This document shows, one piece after another, positions 24,240 to 33,321 of a DNA stretch of 45,728 nt. Under the pieces are notes generated by a model. That model was not told where the DNA came from and did not search any database. It was given only the letters and a program-made list of their open reading frames with translations. The stretch is from positions 1-45,728 of the forward strand of contig VXRL01000062.1 of NCBI GenBank assembly GCA_009838515.1, read 5' to 3'. Source of the DNA: Terriglobia bacterium (GTDB taxonomy: Bacteria; Acidobacteriota; Terriglobia; Bryobacterales; UBA6623). How positions within the stretch are numbered: the first letter of the stretch is position 1; the number at the start of each line of letters is the position of its first letter. Position numbers and translations under genes: made by a program.

Positions 24240-27008
24240 GTGAAGGACTGGGCCGGATCTCGCTATCGCATCCTCGAACCGATCGGTTCCGGTGGCATGG
24301 GCTCGGTCTTTAAGGCGGAGGACACTCGCCTCAAACGCGTGGTCGCGCTGAAGTTCCTGCCCAAGGACTTCGCCGCCGACAGCCAAGCGGTCGAGCGCTT
24401 CGAGCGCGAGGCGCAGGCGGCCGCCTCGCTGGACCATCCGAACATCTGCACCGTCTACGAGATTCACGCCCAGGAAGAGGAGAAGTTCCTCGTGATGGCG
24501 TACTTGGAGGGCGAATCGCTCGACAAGCGCATCGAACAGGGTCCGCTGTCTCTTGAGACGGCGTACGAGATCGCCCGGCAGGCGGCCGAAGCACTCTCCG
24601 CCGCGCATGCGGCCGGGGTCGTGCATCGCGACATCAAGTCCTCGAACATCATGCTCAGCGAGGATCGCGCGGGCAAGCCGGTGGCCAAGTTGATGGATTT
24701 CGGCTTGGCCCAGGTGTCGGGAGCGTCCAAGCTCACCCGGGTCGACACCCGCGTGGGCACGACGGCGTACATGTCGCCCGAGCAGGCCCTGGGAGACCCG
24801 GTCGACGCGCGCACCGACCTGTGGTCGCTGGGAGTTGTGCTGCACGAGATGGTTGTGGGCGAGCTGCCGTTCAAGGGCCACTACGACCAAGCGATTCTCT
24901 ATTCGATCCTCAATGAAGATCCCGAACCTGTGACATCGCTGCGCTCTCGGGTTCCGATGGAGCTGGAGTGGATCATCGAGAAGTGTTTGGCGAAGGCCCC
25001 CGCCGACCGCTACCAAGACGCTCGCGAGCTGATCGTTGACATCGAACGGCTGCAGCGGCGCGCATCTTCGGGGCGAACGGCGTTTCAACCCATCGAGCCA
25101 TCCGGACTGCCGACCGAGCAGCCGCCCGCCGAAGCCCCGGCGCGGCACGCCCCCTGGACGCGCGTGGTCGTCGAGCGCTGGCAGTCCATCGCGCTCGGCG
25201 CCATCGCCATTGCCGCAGCCTTTGCGGCAGGCCTGGCGTTGTTAGGAGGGGACGCGGAGACACCGCGGGAGACCCGCCGGTTCACGCTCCGCCCGGCGAG
25301 CAGCCTTGGCGAGGGACAGGCCATCGGACACGCCGCGATCTCTCCAGACGGGCGGAACATCGCGTTCAGCACCAGCGGCCCTGGCGGCTCGCTCTGGATT
25401 CAGCCGCTGAACCGCCACGAGCCTTACCAAGTGGAAGCGGCAGAAGGCGCGCGGCTGGTCTTTTGGTCGCCCGACAGCAATTTCGTGGGCTTTACTAGCA
25501 GCGCTGGCTTGGGCAAGTTCGGCTTGCGCGGCCGCGAGCTGACGATGCTGGTGGACGAATCGAGCCTTGGCGTAGCGGCCGCGACTTGGAGTGCCGATGG
25601 CCAGTTCATCATCTACGCGCCGGTCGGCGGGCCGATGCTGCGCGTGTCGTCCCTAGGCGGCGCTCCGAGGCAGCTTCTCGAGCAGGCCGAGCGACGCCGC
25701 GGAATGGTAGCCGGCATGTCGGCCGTGGGCGTTTCCGAAGACGAGGAAGTGCTGCTCTATTCGATGCACATGTCGGATCGGGATGCGCTGATGGCTCGGC
25801 GCGTGAGAGGGGGCGAAGTCGGTCCGGCCGTCGAACTGGCCGAGGGTGCGGAACCCGTCTACTCCAAGACTGGACACCTGCTGTATCGGCCTTCGCTGAT
25901 GTCTACTTCGGTCTGGGCAGTGAAGTTCTCGCTGGGGCATCTCGAAGTATCCGGAGATGCCTTCGCCGTCGTGCAAGACGCTTCCGATCTTTCGCTGGCA
26001 GCTGACGCGACGATGGTGCATCTGGACAATCGATTCACCAGCCAGATGGGCTTGCTCTGGCTCGACGAAACCGGGCGGACGATCGGAGAGATTGGACGAC
26101 CGCAAGCTTGGATCGTCGGCCCCCGCCTGTCGCCGGTCGGCGACCGGGTCCTAGTCTCGGGCGGTGCCGGCCGGGATTACGACCTGTGGGTTCACGAGTC
26201 CGACAGGCCCGTGCTCCACCGAGTGACCTTCGGCGATGCCAACGAGAGCAGCGCGATCTGGTCGCCCGATGGTGACAGCGTCCTGTTCGCGCAGCGAGGC
26301 TCGTCGGACCTCCGACTCCTGCCGGTGGGCGCCGGCAGCCCTGCACAATCGCTTTACGACGGAGACGAGCCAGGCCTAGCGCCGCTAGATTGGTCTCGAG
26401 ACGGGCGCTATATCTTGCTCCAATCACGCGGGGTGCGTGGAGGCGGTGCCAGCGCAGGGGCGCGTGGGCAGGCGCCCGACCAACGTCTCGCCCCGCCGCA
26501 AGAAAAACCGGGCTCCGGCCCGTTCGGACGCACGGCGATCAAGTATCTAGAGCGCATGAGCGGCGGCGCATGGGAGATGCGCGACTTCCTGCCTGAGGCG
26601 CCGTTCATTTTGGACGACGCGGTGTTCTCGCCGGATGGCAGGTATGTCGCTTACGAGAGCAACGAATCCGGCGACTTCGAGGTCTATGTGAAGCCCTTTC
26701 CCAGCGGCGAGCAGCGCTGGCAAGTGACCACTGAAGGGGGCAGGCTGGCAAAGTGGAGCCCGGAGGGTTCCGAGCTGTACTTCATCAGCAACGACACGCT
26801 GCACCGAGTGCGCGTGCAGACCAACGGCGGCTTTGCGTTCGGCGCGGCCGAGGAGTTGTTCGCCAAGGACAGCTTCATGGGAGCGCGGCGCTACCCCTCG
26901 TACGATGTTGGCACGGGTGGTCGCTTCGTCGTCTCCGGGCCGCTGGGCGATCCGCGCCGCGCCATCCGTATCACGCAGGACTGGTTTCCCGCGTTTCTCG
27001 AGCCCTGA
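24240..27008 (+). CDS. Hanks-type Ser/Thr protein kinase with membrane span and C-terminal beta-propeller (PD40-like)
   Basis: This 922-residue protein (GTG start) begins with a complete kinase domain: P-loop GSGGMG (16-21), Lys38 (ALKFLP), HRDIKSSN (129-136), DFG (153-155), SPEQ and [12 protein letters not shown] single membrane span follows at about residues 320-340 ([20 protein letters not shown]). The outer region is a WD40-like/PD40 propeller with units such as [34 protein letters not shown] and [23 protein letters not shown] Gly/Ala/Pro-rich insert at about 735-765 interrupts it. This kinase-propeller architecture is frequent in Acidobacteria; the outer part probably senses an unknown ligand. 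It ends 5 bp from the convergent SanA-like gene. Confidence 0.93.
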   Translation: MKDWAGSRYRILEPIGSGGMGSVFKAEDTRLKRVVALKFLPKDFAADSQAVERFEREAQAAASLDHPNICTVYEIHAQEEEKFLVMAYLEGESLDKRIEQGPLSLETAYEIARQAAEALSAAHAAGVVHRDIKSSNIMLSEDRAGKPVAKLMDFGLAQVSGASKLTRVDTRVGTTAYMSPEQALGDPVDARTDLWSLGVVLHEMVVGELPFKGHYDQAILYSILNEDPEPVTSLRSRVPMELEWIIEKCLAKAPADRYQDARELIVDIERLQRRASSGRTAFQPIEPSGLPTEQPPAEAPARHAPWTRVVVERWQSIALGAIAIAAAFAAGLALLGGDAETPRETRRFTLRPASSLGEGQAIGHAAISPDGRNIAFSTSGPGGSLWIQPLNRHEPYQVEAAEGARLVFWSPDSNFVGFTSSAGLGKFGLRGRELTMLVDESSLGVAAATWSADGQFIIYAPVGGPMLRVSSLGGAPRQLLEQAERRRGMVAGMSAVGVSEDEEVLLYSMHMSDRDALMARRVRGGEVGPAVELAEGAEPVYSKTGHLLYRPSLMSTSVWAVKFSLGHLEVSGDAFAVVQDASDLSLAADATMVHLDNRFTSQMGLLWLDETGRTIGEIGRPQAWIVGPRLSPVGDRVLVSGGAGRDYDLWVHESDRPVLHRVTFGDANESSAIWSPDGDSVLFAQRGSSDLRLLPVGAGSPAQSLYDGDEPGLAPLDWSRDGRYILLQSRGVRGGGASAGARGQAPDQRLAPPQEKPGSGPFGRTAIKYLERMSGGAWEMRDFLPEAPFILDDAVFSPDGRYVAYESNESGDFEVYVKPFPSGEQRWQVTTEGGRLAKWSPEGSELYFISNDTLHRVRVQTNGGFAFGAAEELFAKDSFMGARRYPSYDVGTGGRFVVSGPLGDPRRAIRITQDWFPAFLEP

Positions 27009-27013
27009 CGGGA

Positions 27014-27703
27014 TCAGTCCAACTCGGCGCTGGCTCGCGGCTGGAAGTTGATCTCAACCGGCCGTCCCAGATGCTGCGGCTGTGTGTTCCAGACGTTCAA
27101 GTCCCACATCGCCATCATGCGGGCGCCGTACTCGCGCATCCGAGAGGACAACAGCACCGGGCCCGAAGCGTCCTGGGCGCAATAGGCGACCACGTCTAGG
27201 CCGCGGCTGGTGCCGATGTAGACCGCCCGGGCGGCGTGGAAACGCTGCGAAATGATCGTGAAAGAAGTCTGGCCCATCACCTTGTGCGCGCGCACAACGG
27301 AATCCAACGTCCGCAATCCTCCGCGGTCCTCGGTGATGCTATCGGTCGGCACGCCCGCTTCGACAAGGTCGCGCCGCATCACTTCAGGCTCGTTGTAGTA
27401 CTTGCTTGGATTGGATCCGCTGACGATGATGTGGCGGATCTTCCCGTTGCGATACAACTGTGCGGCCGCGTCGATCCGATGGGCATAGAATTCGTTGAGC
27501 CCGTTGCCGCGGTTTCGCGACGTGCCCAGCACCAGGCCCACGTCGTTTCGCGGCAGATGATCCAAGTCGGCGAAGAGCCGCGGGCCAGCCGTCTCGTCAA
27601 TGCGCCAGCTGACATAGCGAGCCGACAGGTACAGGCCCGAGACCAGCACAGCTAGCGCCAGCCCAAGAACAGCTACCGCGGTTCGTACCTGCGTCGCGTT
27701 CAT
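27014..27703 (-). CDS. sanA: SanA/YdcF-like DUF218 membrane protein
   Basis: This 229-residue protein has an N-terminal membrane anchor (VRTAVAVLGLALAVLVSGLYL) and a DUF218 domain: GLVLGTSRN, RIDAAAQLYRNGKIRHIIVSGSNPSKYYNEPEVMRRDLVEAGVP, RTLDSVVRAHKVMGQ and IISQRFHAARAVYIG. It matches SanA, which in enterobacteria influences envelope permeability and vancomycin resistance. The length is like E. coli SanA. ATG 27703 is taken as start; an in-frame ATG at 27748 adds 15 residues and is possible. Neither start has a good ribosome-binding site. It is divergent from the sulfatase across a 318-bp intergenic region. Confidence 0.87.
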   Translation of the reverse strand: MNATQVRTAVAVLGLALAVLVSGLYLSARYVSWRIDETAGPRLFADLDHLPRNDVGLVLGTSRNRGNGLNEFYAHRIDAAAQLYRNGKIRHIIVSGSNPSKYYNEPEVMRRDLVEAGVPTDSITEDRGGLRTLDSVVRAHKVMGQTSFTIISQRFHAARAVYIGTSRGLDVVAYCAQDASGPVLLSSRMREYGARMMAMWDLNVWNTQPQHLGRPVEINFQPRASAELD

Positions 27704-27792
27704 CTTGAGTGAATCCGTGATCGAACTCGTCCTTGTCCTAAACGGCATTCTCGCTGACAGGGAGAGTGTAGCTGATGCGGAGATGAGTATGA

Positions 27793-27834
27793 GTGGTTTC
27801 GATGTGTTTTCGACCTATTTCAATGTGGTTTCGA
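27793..27834 (+). promoter_or_regulatory. Helically phased direct repeats, TTTCRA x4
   Basis: TTTCGA at 27797, TTTCGA at 27808, TTTCAA at 27818 and TTTCGA at 27829 recur with spacings of 11, 10 and 11 bp. The first and last are part of a longer identical 10-mer, GTGGTTTCGA (27793-27802 and 27825-27834), and the second matches it at 9 of 10 positions (GTGTTTTCGA). One-turn spacing on the same DNA face is what tandem direct-repeat operators of OmpR/PhoB-type regulators look like. The array lies about 190-230 nt before the sulfatase start and 95-130 nt before the SanA-like start. Confidence 0.5.
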
Positions 27835-28009
27835 AGAATCACACCGCGATCCTCACGAATTCGGCTGAGTCGGGTTCTCTCGCGGTTGCCAAGTAGCCCC
27901 GGGGCGGCTGGTTCGAGTCCGGATCCCAGAGTCGCGAACTGGAGAGCCCTTGCGCCATTCCAGGGACAGAACAGGACTAGATTGGGAGACTGTACGGACG
28001 CAGTGAGGG

Positions 28010-28015
28010 TAGAAT
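28010..28015 (+). promoter_or_regulatory. -10-like TAGAAT 6 nt before ATG 28022 (leaderless candidate)
   Basis: TAGAAT, then CTTGCC, then the sulfatase ATG. No Shine-Dalgarno sequence can fit. No TTGACA-like -35 is evident. Confidence 0.55.
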
Positions 28016-28021
28016 CTTGCC

Positions 28022-29461
28022 ATGCCCCGCTTGTCAGCTGTTCTTGCCGCAGTTCTCTTGCTCGCATGCTCCTACACGGTCGAACCAGACGCAGCCGAGA
28101 GACCGCCGAACTTCCTCGTGCTGCTCGTCGACGATCTCGGCTGGACGGACTTGGGCTGCTACGGAAGCGACTTCTACCTGACCCCCAACATCGACCAGCT
28201 GGCAGACGACGGAGTCCGCTTTACGCACGGCTATGCCGCCTGCACGGTTTGCTCGCCGACGCGGGCTGCCATGATGACCGGGTTGTACCCCGGGCGCACC
28301 AATGTCACGGATTGGATTCCCGGACACAGCCGGCCGCGCGCTCCCTTGCGTCCGCCCGAATGGACGATGCGGCTGGAACATCGCTACACAACGTTGGCAG
28401 AAGCGCTCGGCGCGGCGGGCTACCGCACCGCACACGTTGGCAAGTGGCACTTGATGCCGCGCTTGGATCCAGAGGTGATGGCCGACTACGCGCCCCAACA
28501 CCACGGCTTCGAGATCAACATTGCCGGCAATGAATGGGGTGCGCCGGGCAGCTACTATCACCCGTACGAGCGCAACGACCGCGAGGTCTACCCGCTGCCC
28601 GAGGGAGGCTCCGAAGGCGACTATCTGACCGACCGCTTGACGGACGAGGCGATCGCCATCTTGGACGAATTCGGCGACGAGCCGTTCCTGCTCTACTTCC
28701 CGTATTACACCGTGCACACGCCGATCGAGGCCAAGCCCGAGGACCTAGCCAGGTTCGAAGATCGCGTGGACGCCTCGAAGCGGCATCGGAATCCGTCGTA
28801 CGCTGGCATGCTTGCGGCCCTGGACCGAAGCGTCGGCAGGCTGCGGGCCAAGCTGCAAGACTTGGGCGTAGCCGACGAGACCGTCATCGTGCTGACCGGC
28901 GACAACGGGGGCTTGGATCGCAAGGGGCCCGATGGCCGGATGGGCAACCCGACCGAGAACTCGCCGCTCAGGGCGGGCAAGGGTTCGGCCTACGAGGGGG
29001 GGGTGCGCACCCCGACGATCTACCTTTGGCCGGGCGTGACGCCCGCTGCCAGCGTAAGCGACCAGCCGGTCATCACGGTTGACGTTTATCCGACGCTACT
29101 CGAGATTGCGGGTGTGGAGGGCGATTCGGCACACAACGAACTGGTGGACGGCGTCAGCTTGGCTGGCATTCTGCGCGATCCGTCAGACCGACTTGATCGG
29201 CAGACCCTCTATTGGCACTACCCCCACTATCACAACGGCGGCTCGACTCCGCATTCAGCCATCCGCGACGGCGATTGGCGCTTGGTGCACTTCTACGAGG
29301 ATGACCGGGCTGAGCTCTACAACCTTGCCGAAGATGTCGGCGAGAGCCGCGATTTGGCCGCTGAAATGCCCGACAAGGCCGCTGCCCTGCTAGCCAAGCT
29401 GAACGCGTGGCGAATCGCAGTGGGAGCACAAGAGCCGCTTCCGAATCCCGACCGCCGGTGA
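28022..29461 (+). CDS. Lipoprotein type I sulfatase
   Basis: This 479-residue exported protein has lipobox LLAC with Cys16. It is an arylsulfatase-family enzyme: LLVDDLGWTDLGCYGS carries the calcium-binding Asp pair, and CSPTRAAMMTG (Cys77) is the signature whose Cys becomes formylglycine; Thr replaces the commoner Ser in CxPSR. GKWHL, FLLYFPYYTVHTPIE, LTGDNGG and SPLRAGKGSAYEGGVRTP complete the active site. No formylglycine-generating enzyme is encoded in the window. It probably removes sulfate from polysaccharides or glycosaminoglycan-like substrates at the cell surface. The start is supported by a -10-like box 6 nt upstream. Confidence 0.94.
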   Translation: MPRLSAVLAAVLLLACSYTVEPDAAERPPNFLVLLVDDLGWTDLGCYGSDFYLTPNIDQLADDGVRFTHGYAACTVCSPTRAAMMTGLYPGRTNVTDWIPGHSRPRAPLRPPEWTMRLEHRYTTLAEALGAAGYRTAHVGKWHLMPRLDPEVMADYAPQHHGFEINIAGNEWGAPGSYYHPYERNDREVYPLPEGGSEGDYLTDRLTDEAIAILDEFGDEPFLLYFPYYTVHTPIEAKPEDLARFEDRVDASKRHRNPSYAGMLAALDRSVGRLRAKLQDLGVADETVIVLTGDNGGLDRKGPDGRMGNPTENSPLRAGKGSAYEGGVRTPTIYLWPGVTPAASVSDQPVITVDVYPTLLEIAGVEGDSAHNELVDGVSLAGILRDPSDRLDRQTLYWHYPHYHNGGSTPHSAIRDGDWRLVHFYEDDRAELYNLAEDVGESRDLAAEMPDKAAALLAKLNAWRIAVGAQEPLPNPDRR

Positions 29462-29477
29462 TACAGGGCGGCGCTTC

Positions 29478-30536
29478 TCAACGGCTGTGTATGCGGATGT
29501 GGTCGCGCCGTATGGCCGCAAGGTTGACGGCACCAACCTGCACCATGTCCTTGGCGAGCTCGGTTTGCAGCATTTCGACGACCTTTTGGACACCCGTTGC
29601 GCCGTAGGCGGCCAACCCCCATAGGACCGGGCGGCAGACCAGCGCCGCTGTCGCTCCCAGCGCGATCGCCTTCAACACGTCGCCGCCGCGCCGAAAGCCG
29701 CCGTCCACTAGGAGCGGAATGCGTCCGGCCACGGCCTCGGCAATTGCAGGCAGGACCGCGACCGGTTCGGCTTCGCCCTGCGCCTGGCCCGTGCCGTGGT
29801 TGGACACGACTACGCCGGCGATTCCGCGATGCGCGGCTTCCAGCGCGTCGGCAGGCTGCATGACTCCCTTGAGCACGAAGGGCACTGCCGCGGCATCTCG
29901 CAGTTGCTCGAGAACGTCCCAGCCATAGCGCACGGGCACGCCTGCACGCCCACCGCGCTCTTCGCCCAGACTGAGGCAAATCGTCCGCGCACCGGCTTCC
30001 ACCGCCGCTTGGATACGCTCGCTCAGAGCGCCTACATCGGAATCGGGATAGAACTGCCGCCATGCTCCGGGAGCTGCCGCGATGGTCTTCGCGAACGGCG
30101 TGCCGCTGCGTTCGGCGGTCACCAGCGTCGCCTTGGCAGCGCCCGCGCCCTCGGCCGTGGCCAGTTCTCCGTCGCTATCGAGTTGGCCTTGGCGCGAGGC
30201 GGGGCCGACGAGGATCGGCGCGAACATCGGCTGGCCGAACAGTTCCAGCGACAGGTCTAGCGCCTTGGTATTGACCATCATGCGGGCCCGGAACGTGATC
30301 CGCTCCAAGGCCGAGCGGCCCCCTCCGGCGATGCGCCGGAAGGCGCGCTCGCTCAGCGAGCGCCGGGCCATCTCCTCGAATTCCGGCACGTTGGCGAACT
30401 CGTCGATGGGGGTCATGCGCCCTGGAGCCTCGCCAACTAGCTCTGGTGCTTGGGCCGCGCGGAGGCAAGGGGACGAGGCTAGAAGGCCCGCAAGGCCGTA
30501 CAGCGCTTGGCGGCGGCTGTGGCAGACACCGCTCAT
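29478..30536 (-). CDS. Exported FMN-dependent alpha-hydroxy-acid oxidase-like protein, active site altered
   Basis: This 352-residue protein has a Tat-like signal (SRRQALYGLAGLLA) and a TIM-barrel FMN domain of the glycolate oxidase/lactate dehydrogenase family. FMN-site motifs remain (FVLKGV with Lys223, LLVDGGFRRGGDVLKAIALGA). The catalytic block normally reads SNHGGRQLDG; here it is SNHGTGQAQG: His247 is kept but the substrate-carboxylate Arg is Gly250. The N-terminal substrate Tyr region (YNYTARGGG in the neighbour) reads RRIAGGG. The enzyme may therefore use a different substrate or be inactive. The ATG overlaps the stop of the upstream paralogue by 4 nt (ATGA). Confidence 0.85.
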   Translation of the reverse strand: MSGVCHSRRQALYGLAGLLASSPCLRAAQAPELVGEAPGRMTPIDEFANVPEFEEMARRSLSERAFRRIAGGGRSALERITFRARMMVNTKALDLSLELFGQPMFAPILVGPASRQGQLDSDGELATAEGAGAAKATLVTAERSGTPFAKTIAAAPGAWRQFYPDSDVGALSERIQAAVEAGARTICLSLGEERGGRAGVPVRYGWDVLEQLRDAAAVPFVLKGVMQPADALEAAHRGIAGVVVSNHGTGQAQGEAEPVAVLPAIAEAVAGRIPLLVDGGFRRGGDVLKAIALGATAALVCRPVLWGLAAYGATGVQKVVEMLQTELAKDMVQVGAVNLAAIRRDHIRIHSR

Positions 30537-31717
30537 GGGAAATTCGTCCGCACCAGCGAGCGATCGATCGCGCCGAGGCTGGCGGCGCCACAGCTAGTCA
30601 TGGCCTGCCGGAAGTCCTCTTGCACGATTTCCAGAATCCGGGTCACGCCCGGCGCTCCGAACGAGCCCAGACCCCAGCGCGGAACCCGCCCCAAGCAGAT
30701 TGCCGAGGCCCCCAGAGCGATCGCTTTGAGGATGTCGCTGCCGCGCCGGAATCCGCTGTCGATCAAGACGGGCATCCGTCCCGCGACTGCCTCGACGATC
30801 TCCGGCAGCACTTCGAGGCTCGAAGGAGTGTAGTCGAGCGTGCGGCCGCCGTGGTTGGAAACGATGATGCCGTCCAGGCCGTGCTCTACGGCCAGCAGCG
30901 CGTCCTCGGCGGTCAGGATGCCCTTTGCGAGCATCGGCACCTTGACCATGGTGCGCAAGCCATCGAAGAGCTTCCACTCGTACCACATGCGCCCAGAGGA
31001 GAAGCGGTAGCGCCCTGCATTGCCGCTGTAGCGGGGCGGCCGGCGGGGGCGCAGCGACAGATTGCGGTCGTGGTAGCCGCGGTCATAAAACGAGGCCTGC
31101 TGGTCGATCGTGACCACGATCGCCCCGGCACCGGCCTGTTGGGCGGATTCGACCGGCTCGCGGTTCTGCTCGAGTTCCTCGCGCGGATAGAGCTGGAACC
31201 ACAGCGGTCCGCCATCGGCCTTGGCGATGTCCGCTAACGACATGCTGGCGACATGGCTGACGATCATGGGGGTCTCAGAAGCGCCTCTGCAGCCGGCGTA
31301 AGTGGCAGCTTCCTTGTCCGGGTGCAGCACTTCGTGGGCCGCGGACGGTGCCAGCATGATCGGGAATGCCATGGGTGTGCCGAGCACGTTCCCGTCCGTC
31401 AAGGCAGGGCCGGGCTCGCCGACAGCCCGCGGCACGATAGAGACCCAGTCGAACGCCTCGCGATTGCGCCGCGTGGTGAACTCGCTGCCGCCGCCGCGAG
31501 CCGTGTAGTTGTAGGTGGCCCGATCTAGCCTCTCGTAGGCGGCCGCTTCGAAATCGAAGACGTCGCGCATCTCCGACAGGCCTGGAATGCGGCTGTGATC
31601 CCGAAACTCGTCCTGTTGTGCATGCACGCCCTTCGCTCCGGCCAAAAAGCCGGCCAGGCTGGCCAGTGCCTTGCGGCGACTCAGGCTGCGGTACCAGCGT
31701 CTTTCACTAGCGGTCAT
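30533..31717 (-). CDS. Exported FMN-dependent alpha-hydroxy-acid oxidase/dehydrogenase
   Basis: This 394-residue protein has a Tat signal (SRRKALASLAGFLAG, about 13-33). It keeps the family active site: TYNYTARGGG near Tyr71, LWFQLYPREE (Tyr177), VVTIDQ, AKGIL (Lys265), IIVSNHGGRTLDY (His289 and Arg292) and VLIDSGFRRGSDILKAIALGA. The family oxidises L-2-hydroxy acids such as lactate or glycolate using FMN; a periplasmic location suggests an electron-transfer dehydrogenase role. It is followed directly by a divergent paralogue lacking the Arg. A TATAAT at 31765-31770 is the likely promoter of the pair. Confidence 0.9.
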   Translation of the reverse strand: MTASERRWYRSLSRRKALASLAGFLAGAKGVHAQQDEFRDHSRIPGLSEMRDVFDFEAAAYERLDRATYNYTARGGGSEFTTRRNREAFDWVSIVPRAVGEPGPALTDGNVLGTPMAFPIMLAPSAAHEVLHPDKEAATYAGCRGASETPMIVSHVASMSLADIAKADGGPLWFQLYPREELEQNREPVESAQQAGAGAIVVTIDQQASFYDRGYHDRNLSLRPRRPPRYSGNAGRYRFSSGRMWYEWKLFDGLRTMVKVPMLAKGILTAEDALLAVEHGLDGIIVSNHGGRTLDYTPSSLEVLPEIVEAVAGRMPVLIDSGFRRGSDILKAIALGASAICLGRVPRWGLGSFGAPGVTRILEIVQEDFRQAMTSCGAASLGAIDRSLVRTNFP

Positions 31718-31764
31718 GGGATCAGGGCCACGGCCTGCCTTGGCAGCCGCGTGAATCGGGCATG

Positions 31765-31770
31765 ATTATA
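31765..31770 (-). promoter_or_regulatory. Perfect TATAAT -10 for the hydroxy-acid oxidase pair
   Basis: Read on the minus strand, TATAAT lies 47 nt before ATG 31717. No -35 consensus is evident. Confidence 0.45.
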
Positions 31771-31803
31771 GCCAATGCCGGGCCGCGATCTTGCTCGCGG
31801 CTC

Positions 31804-33246
31804 TCATTCAATCTCAGCGAATCGCTCTAGGAAAACGCTTGCGAATGCGCGTCCGGCCTGCAGCATTCCCGCGGTGTTGGCGTGGATGTTGCCCGCGTGC
31901 CTCGGCAGGTCGCGCAGGTACACCGGGGCCGAGCGGGGAACCCGTTCGGCCACCTTGGTTTGGGCCTGCAGGACCTCCCACGCGCCCGGACGTCCTGCAG
32001 GTGGCGGAATATCGGACGCGGCGACACCGTCCAGGCTGTCCGGTACCGTGCCCGAACGGTAGGTGCCGACGAGCACCGGCAAGTCGGGGGCGTCGAGGTC
32101 GCGACGCAGCGCGGCGATTAGGTTGTCGAGGTTTTCGGCGTAGCGGCCGGCAGCGCGCTGGTCACGCATGTCCTTGGCACCCTGCAGCCAGAGAAACCCG
32201 CGCAAGCGAGCGTTCTCGCCATCCAAGGCTTGGCGCACTTCGGCGAGCAGTTTCTTGTACAGGGGGCCCTTCCGGGCGTCGCCCGTGATATCGGCGTCGG
32301 CCGTGTTCCACTCTGGCGCCCATGCCATGATCCCTGTACCGCCCACGGCTTGCTTGACAATGCCGATGCGGCTACCCGGCCACGCTCGCGCCAGCTCGTG
32401 GGCGAAGCCAATCTCGGGCCCGAACGTGAACTCCTTGATCCCCCACCTTTCGCGCTGGACCGCCGATGGCGGCCGATGCGGCCGCAGCGACGTCCATTCG
32501 CCATCGAGGAACGTTTCCAGCCGCATGTCGTGGCCGAAGCGGGCAACACTATCGAGTTCCAAGCTGTTGCCCCAGCCGACCATGTTCGACTGGCCGGACA
32601 GGATGAACACCTCCAGCGGCCCGATTGGAACGCGCTGGCCATAGACCTCGATCCAGTCAAGGCGCGAGCATGCGCCGCTGCGCCCACCCGGCATCAGATC
32701 TGTAAATCCGACGGAGCGCACGCGGGTCAGGTCCAGACCCTGCGCCCAGGGCCCCTCCGTCACGGTAGCGGGGTCAAGCTGCCGCCAACGGCTGCTAGAG
32801 AATGCAAACTCGCTGACGCGCCATTGCTCCGACGCCCCGTCAGAGTACTCGCTGACCAGCCATTCGCCGCCCGCCAGCTCGACGACCGCGCGTAGGGCCC
32901 GGAAACCCGACTGGCGGCTGCGCCAGCGCAGGGTTGCCGTACCAGAGAGGTCCATCAGGCCTCCGTCCGCGAGCGACAGGCTGACGGCCCATGGCGTCTT
33001 CGCCAGACCCGACCAGACATAGTGGGGGTCCCATTCCCGCGCGTCGTGGTAGCTCTTCTTGACTAGCGGCGGTCCCGGGCCGTGCACCGCAACCGTCAAC
33101 TCTGGATTTGCCACATCTCTCTGGGTGAGCGGAATCGCCGGCGGGGAGGTTGTCCAGTCTTCCCGGAAGATCAGCGGCGCTCGCCCGACGTCGGACGCTT
33201 GCAGCGCGGCACACGCGATCCATGCCACGCACAACCAGCGTTTCAT
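31804..33246 (-). CDS. Secreted SGNH carbohydrate esterase (sialate O-acetylesterase-like)
   Basis: This 480-residue protein has a Sec signal (MKRWLCVAWIACAALQAS). An N-terminal carbohydrate-binding/concanavalin-like region (about 20-205) precedes an esterase domain of the SASA/DUF303 type: FILSGQSNMVG contains the nucleophile Ser (GQSN block I), KQAVGGTGIMAW, LRGFLWLQGAKD, and a C-terminal LPRHAGNIHANTAGML with the catalytic Asp/His region. Such enzymes remove acetyl groups from sugars or xylans. ATG 33246 is supported by TATGCT ending 7 nt upstream; the in-frame ATG at 33258 overlaps that box. It is divergent from the second DUF3604 gene. Confidence 0.86.
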   Translation of the reverse strand: MKRWLCVAWIACAALQASDVGRAPLIFREDWTTSPPAIPLTQRDVANPELTVAVHGPGPPLVKKSYHDAREWDPHYVWSGLAKTPWAVSLSLADGGLMDLSGTATLRWRSRQSGFRALRAVVELAGGEWLVSEYSDGASEQWRVSEFAFSSSRWRQLDPATVTEGPWAQGLDLTRVRSVGFTDLMPGGRSGACSRLDWIEVYGQRVPIGPLEVFILSGQSNMVGWGNSLELDSVARFGHDMRLETFLDGEWTSLRPHRPPSAVQRERWGIKEFTFGPEIGFAHELARAWPGSRIGIVKQAVGGTGIMAWAPEWNTADADITGDARKGPLYKKLLAEVRQALDGENARLRGFLWLQGAKDMRDQRAAGRYAENLDNLIAALRRDLDAPDLPVLVGTYRSGTVPDSLDGVAASDIPPPAGRPGAWEVLQAQTKVAERVPRSAPVYLRDLPRHAGNIHANTAGMLQAGRAFASVFLERFAEIE

Positions 33247-33253
33247 GCTGTCA

Positions 33254-33259
33254 AGCATA
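33254..33259 (-). promoter_or_regulatory. -10-like TATGCT 7 nt before ATG 33246 (leaderless candidate)
   Basis: On the minus strand TATGCT is followed by TGACAGC and the esterase ATG. It shares the 75-bp divergent region with the box at 33306. Confidence 0.4.
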
Positions 33260-33305
33260 CCCGAGCGATACGGGAGATCGAAGCCAGCGTGGTCGCTGGG
33301 TCAAG

Positions 33306-33311
33306 TACAAT
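33306..33311 (+). promoter_or_regulatory. -10-like TACAAT 10 nt before ATG 33322
   Basis: TACAAT is followed by a 10-nt gap with no Shine-Dalgarno sequence before the DUF3604 ATG. A transcript from here would have a leader of only a few nucleotides. Confidence 0.4.
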
Positions 33312-33321
33312 CGGCGCAACT

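Larger units (their letters stand above)
27704..28021. other. 318-bp divergent intergenic region (sanA-like / sulfatase)
   Basis: This is the only gap over 300 bp. It holds a comparatively AT-rich patch (about 27770-27860) with a phased TTTCRA array, and the sulfatase -10 box at 28010. GGTTCGAGTCC at 27910-27920 resembles a tRNA T-loop, but no cloverleaf can be built around it. I see no convincing small gene. Confidence 0.7.

Noticed and set aside
27859..27935. Possible tRNA gene or tRNA remnant, because GGTTCGAGTCC looks like a T-loop
   Set aside because: The T-stem pairs imperfectly and no complementary acceptor stem, D-arm or anticodon arm exists at the right distance on the plus strand.
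33082..33321. Extended N-terminus of the second DUF3604 protein
   Set aside because: The added codons overlap the divergent esterase gene and precede a good signal peptide at ATG 33322.
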